Position numbers and translations under genes: made by a program
DNA from: Chrysomallon squamiferum
Taxonomy: Eukaryota > Mollusca > Gastropoda > Neomphalida > Peltospiridae
DNA: 64,000 nucleotides
Reading direction: 5' to 3'
NCBI GenBank assembly: GCA_012295275.1
Contig: CM022679.1
Location: forward strand, 19,596,342-19,660,341
Shown here: positions 55,269-64,000 of the stretch, piece after piece
How positions within the stretch are numbered: position 1 is the stretch's first letter
How the letters are laid out: every line of letters starts with the position of its first letter
The notes under the pieces: model-generated
What the model was told of the DNA's origin: nothing
The model's database searches: none
What the model saw: the letters and a program-made list of their open reading frames with translations, nothing else

Positions 55269-56706
55269 TGTATGTATATATGTATGTATGTTTGTATGTA
55301 TGTATGTATCCACATGCACACATACATACATAAGATGCTCAACTGATTTTATTGAAATTTCAAAACATTTATATTTACAGCTTCGCGTTGTGGCCACTGA
55401 TGGAGGTGGGTTGTCAGCAACAGCTACAGTGACAGTGGTCGTTGAGAGGAACCTGCACCCTCCAGAGCTGTTACAAGTGACCTACACAAAAACAATATTT
55501 GAGAATGAAGCTCTCAGTCAACCCATTGTTACCATACAAGCAAAAGATGATGATTTCAATGTATGGTTTTATATTTTAAAATATCTTTTAATCTCTGAAG
55601 TTTCATTTAGCACAGTCTCTTTTTGATGTTGGATTCTGATATTTTTGTGAAAGACTTCATCTATAAAACAAAAGTAAACATAATACAGAAAAATTGTTTG
55701 TAAAAATCTACATAGTAATAATTTTATTGGTAATAATTTAGTTTGTAATACTGTTCATGGATAATTATTCTTTGAAATTTAACAGTTACAAATTTTTAAA
55801 TGTATAACAAAATGATGTTCATCAAAAATATCTTAATAGTTAAAAACTGAAAAATATTTAATTTAAAAAAATATAAAAATCTTAAATAAAAATATATTTT
55901 GTAATGTCATTCTACATTTTTTCAGTCCTGAAATATTTTTACTTCTGTTTAGTAGTTCTCTGGCTTTTTTAATTTATGTTCCAAGTTGATTGGGTTTCAT
56001 GTTGTTTATTTTTTAATTTTAATTTAATTTTTTAATTTTAATTTTTTTTATTGTTTGTTTGATTTTTTTATTTGTAGGCTCCCCACAATGAGATTGTGTA
56101 TTCTGTGACTGGTGATACACTGGCTGAAAAATATTTTGGTGTTGATAACAAAGGAAATATTTTCTTGATAAAATCACCTGTTGAAGAACCCACCATTAGC
56201 CAGTTTAATGTGAGTTCCAGTCTTCATATATATATATATATGTATCTGTGTGTGTGTGTGTGTGTGTCTATTTGTTTATTTATTTATATATTTAATTTTT
56301 TTTTTTTTTTTGCAGTCTATGGATATATTTATTTATTATTTATTTTTGTTAGTAGCAGACATGATTTTATTTACTAATATATTTATGATTGTCAATTTTA
56401 TTTATTTATTTAGATATTTTTCATTTGTTTTACTGGCTTTTTAAAATTTATTTAAATGTTTAAATTATGTAAATCCTCATAATCACTAACTTGTTCACAG
56501 GTAACAGTTAAGGTGACAGATAAAGGTCTACCTGCACCACTAGCTGCTGTATCTAGTCCAGCCCGCATCACTGTCCCAGTGATAAGAAATTATCACCCTC
56601 CAGTGTTTTTCAAAGACCAGTATAAAGTGACCATCCCACAGACTAAACCTATTGGCCACTCAGTACAGCAGGTTACAGCCACAGACAGTGATACTCAGGT
56701 ATAATT

Positions 56707-56744
<38 letters not shown>

Positions 56745-59700
56745 AATAATTATATTTGCACTTAGTTACAGGTAAAGTAAAATAATATACAAAAAGGCAA
56801 AAGGTAAAAATAACTGATGATATATTTTACTACCTTGAATGAAATGTTACATCTTGGAAAGATAAATGTCCAAAGTTATTGAAAAGGACAATATTCTTTG
56901 AAAAGGATGGAACTATCATATGTAAGGTCACACAGAGTGAAGGTCACACAGTCAGTGGTGAGTGCAGCACTGATGCATGCCAGCACTGTCTCTCACTGAG
57001 GCACTAAACTCTGGAGAAGGTTCCTGGAAATGCCACTGCAGATCAGAGCAAGGATAAGCGAGAATTCATGAAGTGTTGGTGGAGGATTTGAACACATGAC
57101 TTGATGTTTCAAGCATTCCTATAACTCACCATCAGTAATTTACACTGAGACATGTAATGACAAAATTGCTTCAAATAGATAACTAATGCTTATCTTCTCC
57201 CTTCTGGAGTTCTGAAGGCCACTCAGAGTGGCTGTAATTTGCGACTGAATATGTGGCCTTTATGGTGAACGCAGGACAGGAACACCTGAATATTCCATGT
57301 TACTTGCAAAAAGCAAGCAATCCCTGAAACAACTGCTTGGTTGTATTTCTTCAAACTGTCTTGTGCACATTTTCTTTGTTTTACTTTCATAAATCCATTC
57401 ACAAATTTATTACTACAAAATCCATGTAATAATAACTTTTGCCTTTTACTATAATAAAAAATTATAAAAACAAAATAGTTGTCTCATTATAATGATCCTA
57501 TGTGTAGATATGAAAAATATTAAATCCCTTAAATTTAATTATAATGCTTATTATTATAAATCAGGTTTATAAAATCTTTCCATGCCCTAGGTTTTTATTT
57601 TTTATTTTTTTATTATTATGAAAAAAAAATCTTTTTAGGTTAGTATTTTATAATTTTTCTTATAGCCATGATCATATATAAAATGAATGTAACAATTTCT
57701 AACTGACTTTTTAATCCAATTTAGACTGATTTTCTTGTTTTAGGGAAAATATGGTAACATTCAGTACAACATTATTGGTGATGGATCTGCTCTGACATAT
57801 TTTGAGATTGGTAAATCCAGTGGATTGATAACAGTTCACACTGACCTGTCTACTACTTCCATACAAGAGTTTACAGTAAGTCATTTCAAATATTTTCATC
57901 GTAATGTAACAGCAAAGCCAGATTTAAAAAAATCTGATTTGTTTATTTCATGTTTATATGTTTAAAGATTTGTGATATCGTTACAATAATTTTCTTATCT
58001 TTTATCCATAAATGCAGTTAAAAAAAAGGTTTTTACTTATGCCATGAAAGTGAATGAAATGTAAAATATTCCTATTTCTGTGAATTTGCAAGAGATAAAC
58101 TTAGAAGTTCTAGTAATCATTGTACCATGTTTCATAAGCCTAAATTCTACATTTATCAGTGTAGAGGAAAAGAAGTGTGGCTGGAATAGGATAGTTGAAG
58201 AAGCTATAACCAGAACAGGAATTTTGTATTTTGATCTCTCCCACTGTTAATTATGATGTAAAATCCATTTACACAAGATATATTGCATACTGCAAAACAT
58301 AGCAAGTAAGGAAATAATTACAAAATGATGCTGCTGTAAAAATTAAATGGCACGTTAACTGACCAAACATGATGGAAGAAAAATAAGTGATTGACTGTTT
58401 ATACAGTAGGAGCTCAGAGTTGTAATTTGACCCACACAATGTTCAGGTTGTATTTTCTGTCACCTGTTACAGGTGCGAGTGGTGGCAGCAGATGGAGGTG
58501 AGCCAGCGAGATCTGCCACAGCTCTTGTGTTTGTCACAGTCCTGAGAAACTTTGAGGCTCCTGTCTGGTCCCAGCAGACCTACACATCCAGAATACCAGA
58601 AACAACATCTGTACTGGACAAAGTGCTAACTGTCAAAGCTGTTGATGGAGATCCCAGGGTATATGTTGTATAAATAATAAATTAATTTTATAAATATTTC
58701 ATCTGTATATGAGATATATATTATTTGTTGTTATTATTATTATTATTTTTTTTTTTTTTTTTTGAAGATTTTAGATTAAATTCTAAATTACTAAAATATT
58801 CTTTTTAATTTTTTTTTTTTTTAATAATTTGTATTTCAAATTATATTCAAAATTTGTTGTTTTCACTGTCTTTTTTCAAACTATTATCAGACTTACAAAG
58901 AAGAAATCATGAATCATCATTGCTTTCACAATATCAGTGTTTTCTCTGTTTATTTCTAGCCTCCAAACAATGATGTATATTATCATTTAAATGGAAGTGA
59001 TGTGTCTCTTTTCTTCTTTGAAATTGACAAAATAAAAGGTGCAATTAAAATCAGACGATCTCTGACCCTAGATAAATCAAGACCAAACCAGTATGAAGTG
59101 AGTATTTTTAATCATTTTTTAATCCAATCTAGTCTAACTAAATTTGAAAGTCTTGGAGTTAGAAATAATGAGAAATTATAGATAAAGTAAATTTTGTTTT
59201 TGTCTTGTTTATGTTTTATTGTAGTTATCTCTTTTAGCAACAAATAAAGAAACCAGTTAATTCAATCTCACCTGATTGCAATTTGTTTTCATGTTTATGC
59301 TATAGATTTGAAATCATAAGTAAATAGAGTTTAATATTTTATGTCATTTTATTCTGTTTTATTGATTAAACATGAAGTTGTAACTAATTTCTGTCCAGTC
59401 TAACTGAGTTTTGACTGTTTCTCCAGTTCACTGTTAGAGCTACAGACGGTGGGACTCCCTCACTGACCTCATCAATCAACATCCCTGTGAGGATCCAGGT
59501 GTACAGAAACAACCAGGCACCCAAGTTCACCAGAGAACACTATCAGCAAATCATCCAGGAAGGAATAAAGTCAACAGATAGCTTGGTTACACTAAAGGCT
59601 GAGGATAATGACCCTGATGTTAGATTATTAATAATAAAGTGTTATTAATATTTGTCATGTAATAAAAAATCAAGCTTACAATTAAAAAAAAAAAGCACTT

Positions 59701-62700
59701 CTTTATAATGGTTTCAGATTTGGAAATGTAAAGTAATTTTTGCATGAAATGATATCAGTTGTTTGAGATATGTAGTCTCAGTGCAGGCATTTTTCAGACT
59801 TACGTAAGCATTGATTTAAATAGTGTGGCTTTATCTGTCAACAAAGTTTTTGAATTAGTTAAATTGTACCAATATTTTTATTTTTATTTTTTATCATTAA
59901 GAAGATGGATATTTGCTTATAGTGTCTGTTTAATTCAGCTTGACTTCAGTCAGATAACATATTCTATTGACGGCCCAGACACTGTTCTCAACTTGTTTTC
60001 CATCAACAATAAAGGCATCATCCATGCATTGGATGCAGCAGCAGCAGAAACCATTAATATGGGATCAGAGACAAAATATAATGTAAAGCTTCTTTTCATA
60101 CTAGATTTTATTTCTTTTTATAAGAAAATTCATATATTAACCACACATCACTACAAATGACAGATTGTAGACCTTAGAATAACAAAATGCAGCATATAAC
60201 AAGTATACATTTTACATTATATTTGCCAATGATATTTAATTTGTTACCTTTGACAGTCACAAATATATACATATTACTTTATTTTTGCCAGTTGGAATAT
60301 ATTTATTTCATTTTCTGTGTCAGTCACAGATTTATATGTTTTATTCTATCTTTGCTAATACATATTTTTCAAAATGTCTGTGATTTCAGATTTATGCCCG
60401 AGCTGCTGACAAGGGTGATCCTCCTCTCTATGATGTGTGTCTTGTTGAGCTGAGTGTCAATCACAATCTCAACTCTCCAGTAATAGACCCACTGACATAC
60501 AATCAAACAGTATTTGAAACTATGCAGATTGGAAAGCCTATAACAACAATTAGAGCATCTGACAGTGACAGACTGGCAAGTATTTTTCAACTATTAAATG
60601 TTTAGAATTAGTTTCTCAGATACAGTATGTTTAAAATTGACCAGTGATATCTCAAATGTTTGTTTAAAATTAACACTTCAGCTGACATTTTGTTTGGTTT
60701 TATTTACCATTGAAATTTGTGGCATTATTTCTGCAAGTTCAGAATTTAATTTTTTTTTGTTGTAATTTTAAATAATTCTGCTCATATTATGATGATGACA
60801 AATGTAATGATGAAAAAAAAAATGTTACTGTGCACTGGTGTCTTCAGTAATACTATTTTAAAAACTAAAATCATTTGTTAGATAAATTTTATTAAATGAT
60901 TTCTGTTTCTGGTGTATTAAATGTTAAAGATTAATAATTTGTTTTAGAGTCCTGATAACAATATTTTCTACACTCTGACTGGTTCTGCCAAAGTCAAAGA
61001 CTTTTTTCAAATAAATGAAAAATCTGGCAAAATTTCCATTAGGAAAAGTTTGCTTGAAGACCAGTCTCCAGATAATTCTAAATATTTTGTAAGTTTTTAA
61101 ATATTAATTCCTAAATAAATAAAACTAGTCATTTAATTATTGCTTTGTTTCAGTTCAAACATTTTTTATTATTCTAGTTTGATTACATATTGCGTTTTTC
61201 TAACATAAGAATATTTATTTTAATTTTATGAAGAAAGGTATTTATTTCTTCTTAAAATATTTCTAGCTTTTATTTTACAAATATATAATTATTATAATGA
61301 AGAACATTTGAATTATTTCTGAAAACATTAAGGTTGTGATTAGATGTACAGATTTTCAGTAATATTTATTTTAGACAATAATTAATTTAAAGGTAACCTG
61401 ATTAAAAAATCTATCTGAAGATTTGGTGCCAGAAAATGAATTTTATTTTCTTTGAGTTACAACTATAATCATCCATCCATTACGGTTAATAATCTATTAT
61501 CATTAATTTGTTTTTTTAAACTTACAGATGCAAGTAATTGCCACTGATAAAGGTTTGATTCAGATGACATCAGACCAAATGGCTTCAGTGACAATTAATG
61601 TTATTCGTAACAAGTATTCACCTCATTTCATAAACCTTCCTTATGACAAACACATTCCGCGTACTGCTGGAAAAGGTGCTGCTGTTGTGAAGGTTACTGC
61701 TGTAGATGATGATATAGAGGTATATATTGCAACAAATGTTATTGCAAATATTTAAAAATGTAAAATTAACATGACTTAAAAGTATTTTATATAATATATT
61801 TATTGTAAGGTAAATTTTAATTATTTCTGTCAAATTCATAAAGGTTACAATTTGTTAGCTAGTTATTGTTTCATCTGACTGTTAACTGGTGTTTTTATTT
61901 CTATATTTTAGGTTCCATTCAACAACATTACATACAGCATAGCTGGTCAGACCTCTGAAAGATTTGAAATTGATTCCATTTCAGGAGATATTACATTAAC
62001 TCAAGGCATACAGGCAGATTCTGAATCAGCTTATGTGGTAGGTTCATTGATTCTATTGCATCCTTTATTTGTTTATGTGTTTCATCAGTTTTTCATCTTA
62101 TATACAACATACAACATCATCTTAGATGACAGTCTTCATATCTGCATTTGTATAATATTTGCTAATTCAGTGCATATTAATGAAATTCTTATGGATTCAA
62201 TTCCCAAATTTAGAGTCTTTGAATATTTTAAATGTCAGATAACTTTTTTCCATCAGAAAAAGTTTCAGCAAATGTCAGTATAGGAAAGACAACACTTGGT
62301 TATGAAACTTAATATAATATTTATTTGTTTCGATTGTACTAGTAAAAAAGGCTTAATATTCATAATATAATTGCTTACAAACTGATGCTTAAACTGCCTT
62401 AAAAATTATAAAGATTTTCATTTCTTAATTAAGATTTAGAAATTTTATTTATACATTTATTATGTTTATTTTACTTTATTTCATTATTTCCTTACAGCTG
62501 ACTGTAATTGCTACTGATGGTGGAAAGCCTTCAAAGTCAGACTACAACATGTTCACTATCTCTGTGGATCACAACTTGTTTGATCCTGTTCTGACACTGC
62601 CATATGGACCTACATACGAAAATGAAACCACAATACTGGAGACCACTGGTTTTAATGATGTCATTTTTGATGTGGACGCAACTGATAGAGATGTCTCAGT

Positions 62701-63995
62701 AAGACTTTTCCAAAATAAAGTTTATTTTTTCTACTAAATATTTGTAATAATTCATTCTAGAAAAAGTAACTTTTAAATAACACACTGGAAACAATGCTGA
62801 TCTCTTTATTTTATTTTTTATACAGAGTCCTTACAACAGACTTAGATTCAGTATAACAGGGAATGGCACAGCTCCAAACTGTTTCCTGATCAAGTCTGAA
62901 ACTGGTGAAATCAGACTTAAATCATCACTACTGCAAGACACTGAAACCAGATACACAGTAAGTTCTTTTGCTTTGTGGCTTCCACTAACTTAAATTACAG
63001 TTGCTCCAAAACATAACAGTTGATACAGTTCTTGAACATTGTTTGTAAGATAAAATTTAATATTAATACAATTTATGCTATGAAAATAATAGAAAATTAA
63101 TTTGTTGTCTGTAATGATTACACATTTAATTATAAACACAAAGGCATTGTTTCCATTCAAACAAACAACCTGTCACTATGTCCTATTATCAACCAGAGAC
63201 TCAACTAATTGCTAGTTCATTGTATACATTATCAATTAGAGAAAAGTGATACTTTAATAGAATCAGTCTTAAAGCTAATACCTTGTAACAAAGAATTATG
63301 TATATTTACAGATCATTGTGAAAGTGGCAGATGAAGGCAAACCTGCTCGTTCTGCATCTGCTACAGCCACCATCCACATCAACGTCATTCGCAACAATTT
63401 TGGACCTCAGTGGATTGGTCTGCCATATTCAAAAACTGTCAATGAAGATGTTGCTAATGGAACATCTGTGTTTGTGGTAGAAGCACAAGATAAAGATATC
63501 AGTGTAATTTAATTTATTTATTGAATCCAAGCTTTATAACCTTTTATTTTTCATTCTTAAGAAGTATAAAATTGCTTTTAATTACGATTCATTTTAAAGT
63601 TTCCTTGTAATTATTATTTTCTATTATTATTTATTTTTTATTTTACATTTGTTTGTTACTATTATTTATTAACTTATTTATTTTATTGCCTTATTTTTAT
63701 TTAATTCTTTTTATTAATTTAAAAAAAAATGTATTTACTATTATAATATTTGAAGTTTTTAAACTATTTCATAATTATTTTTACTTTGATAATTACTGCC
63801 ATAATTAGATTTTAATTAATTAATGATTAATGTAAAAGGTTTGTTTAATGATATTCTTTTCAGGACACATTTGATCAAGTTATCTACTCCCTGATTGGAG
63901 ATGGAAATGCACCTGACTACTTTTCTATCAACAGCAAAACTGGTGTAATAGTTAATAAGAAATCTCTCTCTGAAGTGTCAGATTCCATATTTTTT
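39643..63995 (+). CDS. PCDH15-like: Protocadherin-15-like cadherin with expanded EC array (gene B, continues past right edge)
   Basis: Seen: 41 exons: 39643-39721, 40886-40963, 42417-42610, 44077-44154, 44926-45018, 45414-45521, 45970-46098, 46366-46533, 46821-46938, 47401-47537, 47923-48126, 48470-48604, 48854-49015, 49457-49647, 49931-50057, 50455-50543, 50898-50985, 51230-51373, 51751-51827, 52352-52592, 52936-53151, 53446-53568, 54011-54160, 54374-54556, 54914-55045, 55381-55560, 56078-56209, 56501-56698, 57744-57875, 58473-58658, 58960-59097, 59427-59618, 59939-60082, 60390-60575, 60948-61088, 61528-61719, 61912-62037, 62498-62698, 62826-62957, 63312-63503, 63864-63995. They join in frame for 2,016 codons. 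Known: PCDH15 has 11 EC repeats; this protein has at least 17 plus part of an 18th. EC1-EC9 align repeat by repeat with PCDH15, and EC10-EC18 are extra copies of a non-canonical type. No transmembrane exon falls in the window. Confidence 0.9.
40886..45018 (+). CDS. PCDH15-like: Gene B EC1 exons
   Basis: Exons 40886-40963, 42417-42610, 44077-44154 and 44926-45018 (residues 27-164). Cys29 (GSCQEAS) and Cys136 (YTLQC) are the expected EC1 disulfide pair. RVSIEEAD matches the PCDH15 start, PLDRD is the DRE motif, and IVDVNDNAPQF is canonical. The EC1 exons are spread over 4 kb because introns 2 and 3 carry transposons. Confidence 0.88.
41145..42170. mobile_element. Tc1/mariner- or pogo-like DNA transposon remnant (1,026 bp)
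   Basis: The ends are inverted repeats of 28 bp differing at two positions: TAGGGTAAGGTGGGGTAA... at 41145 and its complement at 42143-42170. TA dinucleotides flank both sides, consistent with a TA target-site duplication. Inside, the minus frame 41337-41666 encodes a lysine- and glutamate-rich tail-like segment (EEELAGKKKKEEEKARK), like the charged C-terminus of pogo/Tigger-type transposases. No catalytic domain is present. It sits in intron 2 of gene B. Confidence 0.65.
42682..43733. mobile_element. Non-autonomous DNA transposon with ~70-80 bp terminal inverted repeats (1,052 bp)
   Basis: The left end 42682-42762 (GGGTCATTCCGTGTCAAATC...) is the inverted complement of the right end 43663-43733, apart from an A-rich insertion of about 10 bp near 42705 and scattered changes. 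TTTT flanks both sides and may be the target-site duplication. No open frame of note is present. It lies in intron 3 of gene B. The superfamily is not assigned. Confidence 0.75.
45414..46533 (+). CDS. PCDH15-like: Gene B EC2 exons
   Basis: Exons 45414-45521, 45970-46098 and 46366-46533. The previous exon and the first of these read SVNE + LTPVGTTLF, very close to PCDH15. KATDKD is the DxD motif and VLDFES the LDRE position. TLTITITDGDDLPPAF is the EC2-EC3 link shared with PCDH15, followed by the loop bounded by Cys288 and Cys295 (CHKDRGACFNPEY). Confidence 0.88.
46821..48126 (+). CDS. PCDH15-like: Gene B EC3 exons
   Basis: Exons 46821-46938 (phase 0-1), 47401-47537 (1-0) and 47923-48126. QARDLDVS stands at the DxD position. 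The linker AANDHDPMV is degenerate. EC4 opens with GYIKEDAL and reaches VSDLDI at the donor. Lengths (118, 137, 204) parallel gene A (112, 149, 213). Confidence 0.85.
48470..49015 (+). CDS. PCDH15-like: Gene B EC4 exons
   Basis: Exons 48470-48604 and 48854-49015. They contain FRVDTEGFV, SLDFET, and the canonical linker VLDINDNAPVF. The first exon ends in CAG followed by GCAAGA, a GC-AG intron. Reading through to the next GT meets an in-frame TAA. Confidence 0.87.
49457..50057 (+). CDS. PCDH15-like: Gene B EC5 exons
   Basis: Exons 49457-49647 (phase 0-2) and 49931-50057 (2-0). They contain VATDKDWG and DAADGGIPARR. The linker SGNKAPVI lacks DxNDN, as in gene A. EC6 starts with YTVYVSEGIR. Confidence 0.87.
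50455..51373 (+). CDS. PCDH15-like: Gene B EC6 exons
   Basis: Exons 50455-50543 (phase 0-2), 50898-50985 (2-0) and 51230-51373. The first has a clean TTTCAG acceptor and reads ATDIENDPLSF, showing what gene A has lost. LDREI is the DRE motif. IVTDINDNSPMF is canonical, followed by GPGLVGNTYTF shared with gene A. Confidence 0.88.
51751..52592 (+). CDS. PCDH15-like: Gene B EC7 exons
   Basis: Exons 51751-51827 (phase 0-2) and 52352-52592 (2-0). They contain ASDMDEPK, VDSNSGQL, PLDYET, and the linker VLDVQDSMPTF, a weakened DxNDN. EC8 opens YHGTVQEGVE. Confidence 0.88.
52936..53568 (+). CDS. PCDH15-like: Gene B EC8 exons
   Basis: Exons 52936-53151 and 53446-53568. They contain AMDADEI, FKIDPQSGLI, PLDYET, then DENDNTPVI, the last DxNDN-type linker in the protein. 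EC9 begins and reaches ATDGDPP at the donor. The second exon is the one missing from gene A. Confidence 0.88.
54011..54556 (+). CDS. PCDH15-like: Gene B EC9 exons (first repeat with RN-type linker)
   Basis: Exons 54011-54160 and 54374-54556. FFVNSKTGELF is the core strand and there is no LDRE. FAEDEGKPKLSSS resembles the DDGEP.MSSS segment of PCDH15 EC9. The linker is VNVIRNSPPRF, which lacks the aspartates of DxNDN; PCDH15 also has a calcium-free linker between EC9 and EC10. EC10 starts TVTVREDVG. Confidence 0.88.
54914..55560 (+). CDS. PCDH15-like: Gene B EC10 exons
   Basis: Exons 54914-55045 (44 codons) and 55381-55560 (60 codons), both phase 0. They contain FFSVNVGTGEI and VVATDGGGLSA, with linker VVVERNLHPPEL. 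No LDRE is present. This opens a run of two-exon cassettes with the same layout. The intron carries a (TATG)n tract. Confidence 0.87.
55192..55335. repeat. (TATG)n microsatellite in a gene B intron
   Basis: About 28 TATG/TATA units lie between exons 54914-55045 and 55381-55560. One frame (poly-MYVC) runs through the acceptor into the EC10 exon, but the CAG acceptor at 55378-55380 and the phase-0 join mark the real start. Confidence 0.9.
56078..56698 (+). CDS. PCDH15-like: Gene B EC11 exons
   Basis: Exons 56078-56209 (44 codons) and 56501-56698 (66 codons). They contain FGVDNKGNIF and VTDKGLPAP, with linker VPVIRNYHPPVF. The next DxD motif is TATDSDTQ at the donor. Confidence 0.87.
56709..56741. 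repeat. (GT)n microsatellite at a gene B donor
   Basis: About 16 GT units begin 11 bases after the donor of exon 56501-56698. Each GT is a potential alternative donor, although use of any would add non-cadherin residues. Confidence 0.9.
56880..57150 (-). mobile_element. Possible tRNA-derived SINE
   Basis: This is a less AT-rich block in the EC11-EC12 intron of gene B. Read on the minus strand it has TGGTGAGTTAT at 57121-57131 (A-box-like) and GTGTTCAAATCC at 57084-57095 (a good B box, GTTCAANNCC type) at tRNA-like spacing. Its limits and its tail are not clear. Confidence 0.4.
57744..58658 (+). CDS. PCDH15-like: Gene B EC12 exons
   Basis: Exons 57744-57875 (44 codons) and 58473-58658 (62 codons). 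They contain FEIGKSSGLI and VAADGGEPARS, with linker VTVLRNFEAPVW. The next DxD motif is KAVDGDPR. The first exon and its upstream intron have a decayed partial copy at 29608-29770. Confidence 0.87.
58960..59618 (+). CDS. PCDH15-like: Gene B EC13 exons
   Basis: Exons 58960-59097 (46 codons) and 59427-59618 (64 codons). They contain FFEIDKIKGAI and RATDGGTPS, with linker IQVYRNNQAPKF. The next motif is KAEDNDPD, with a GTTAGA donor. Confidence 0.87.
59939..60575 (+). CDS. PCDH15-like: Gene B EC14 exons
   Basis: Exons 59939-60082 (48 codons) and 60390-60575 (62 codons). They contain FSINNKGII and RAADKGDPP, with linker LSVNHNLNSPVI (histidine in the arginine position). The donor after RASDSDRL is GCAAGT. 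The GT four bases on would break the phase-0 join, so a GC-AG intron is inferred. Confidence 0.85.
60948..61719 (+). CDS. PCDH15-like: Gene B EC15 exons
   Basis: Exons 60948-61088 (47 codons) and 61528-61719 (64 codons). They contain FFQINEKSGKI and VIATDKGLI, with linker INVIRNKYSPHF. The next DxD motif is TAVDDDIE. Confidence 0.87.
61912..62698 (+). CDS. PCDH15-like: Gene B EC16 exons
   Basis: Exons 61912-62037 (42 codons) and 62498-62698 (67 codons). They contain FEIDSISGDI and VIATDGGKPS, with linker ISVDHNLFDPVL. The next DxD motif is DATDRDVS. Confidence 0.87.
62826..63503 (+). CDS. PCDH15-like: Gene B EC17 exons
   Basis: Exons 62826-62957 (44 codons) and 63312-63503 (64 codons). They contain FLIKSETGEI and KVADEGKPARS, with linker INVIRNNFGPQW. 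The next DxD motif is EAQDKDIS. Confidence 0.87.
63864..63995 (+). CDS. PCDH15-like: Gene B EC18 exon, partial repeat at window edge
   Basis: The exon is 44 codons and phase 0, reading VIYSLIGDGNAP and FSINSKTGVI, with GTAAG at the last bases of the window. It is the first half of another two-exon cassette; the partner exon lies outside. Confidence 0.85.
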
Positions 63996-64000
63996 GTAAG

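Noticed and set aside
55164-55626. 142-codon plus frame joining poly-MYVC to a cadherin segment
   Set aside because: The first part is the (TATG)n tract; the CAG acceptor at 55378-55380 starts the real EC10 exon.

Overview
The window is AT-rich, intron-rich animal DNA. It has short coding exons with GT-AG introns mostly of 0.3-1 kb, many microsatellites and two DNA-transposon-like elements. Intron density and repeat style suggest an invertebrate, probably a lophotrochozoan such as a mollusc. That is inference; nothing here names a species.

The content is dominated by two paralogous cadherin genes arranged head to head. The minus-strand gene (signal exon at 21,839, last exon found at 7,704) encodes a signal peptide, an LDL-receptor class A (LDLa) domain and eight cadherin (EC) repeats over 22 exons (about 1,011 codons). 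The plus-strand gene (signal exon at 39,643, running off the right edge) encodes a signal peptide and at least 17 EC repeats plus part of an 18th over 41 exons (2,016 codons so far). Both match the N-terminal half of protocadherin-15 (PCDH15; insect Cad99C): an EC1 cysteine pair, a VNELTPVGTT-type start of EC2, a TDGDD..P.F link into EC3 followed by a cysteine-bounded loop, and the canonical and degenerate linkers in the expected order through EC9. Intron positions and phases correspond exon for exon between the two genes.

Regions: 1-5.3 kb, low-complexity AT repeats, a small duplication and one orphan cysteine-rich exon candidate; 5.3-7.36 kb, a tandem repeat of about 0.67 kb; 7.7-23.5 kb, the minus gene, whose introns hold a 30-bp minisatellite (14.1-15.5 kb) and two 35-bp-type tandem arrays; 23.5-39.5 kb, the shared 5' intergenic region with microsatellites, a 30-bp-arm hairpin, a broken PHD-finger fragment and a relic of an EC12 exon; 39.6-64 kb, the plus gene with two DNA transposons in introns 2 and 3 and a possible tRNA-derived SINE in the EC11-EC12 intron.

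The most unusual signals are: (i) from EC9 onward the plus protein replaces the calcium-binding DxNDNxP linker with V-x-(R/H)-N-x(2-3)-P nine times in a row and also loses the LDRE motif, as if the calcium-poor EC9-EC10-type linker of PCDH15 had been amplified as two-exon, phase-0 cassettes; (ii) an LDLa exon present in only one paralog; (iii) a decayed EC6 exon in the minus gene; (iv) a stray EC12 exon relic between the genes. In vertebrates PCDH15 forms the lower part of the hair-cell tip link with CDH23, and insect Cad99C acts in microvilli; a role of this kind is plausible here but not shown by the sequence.
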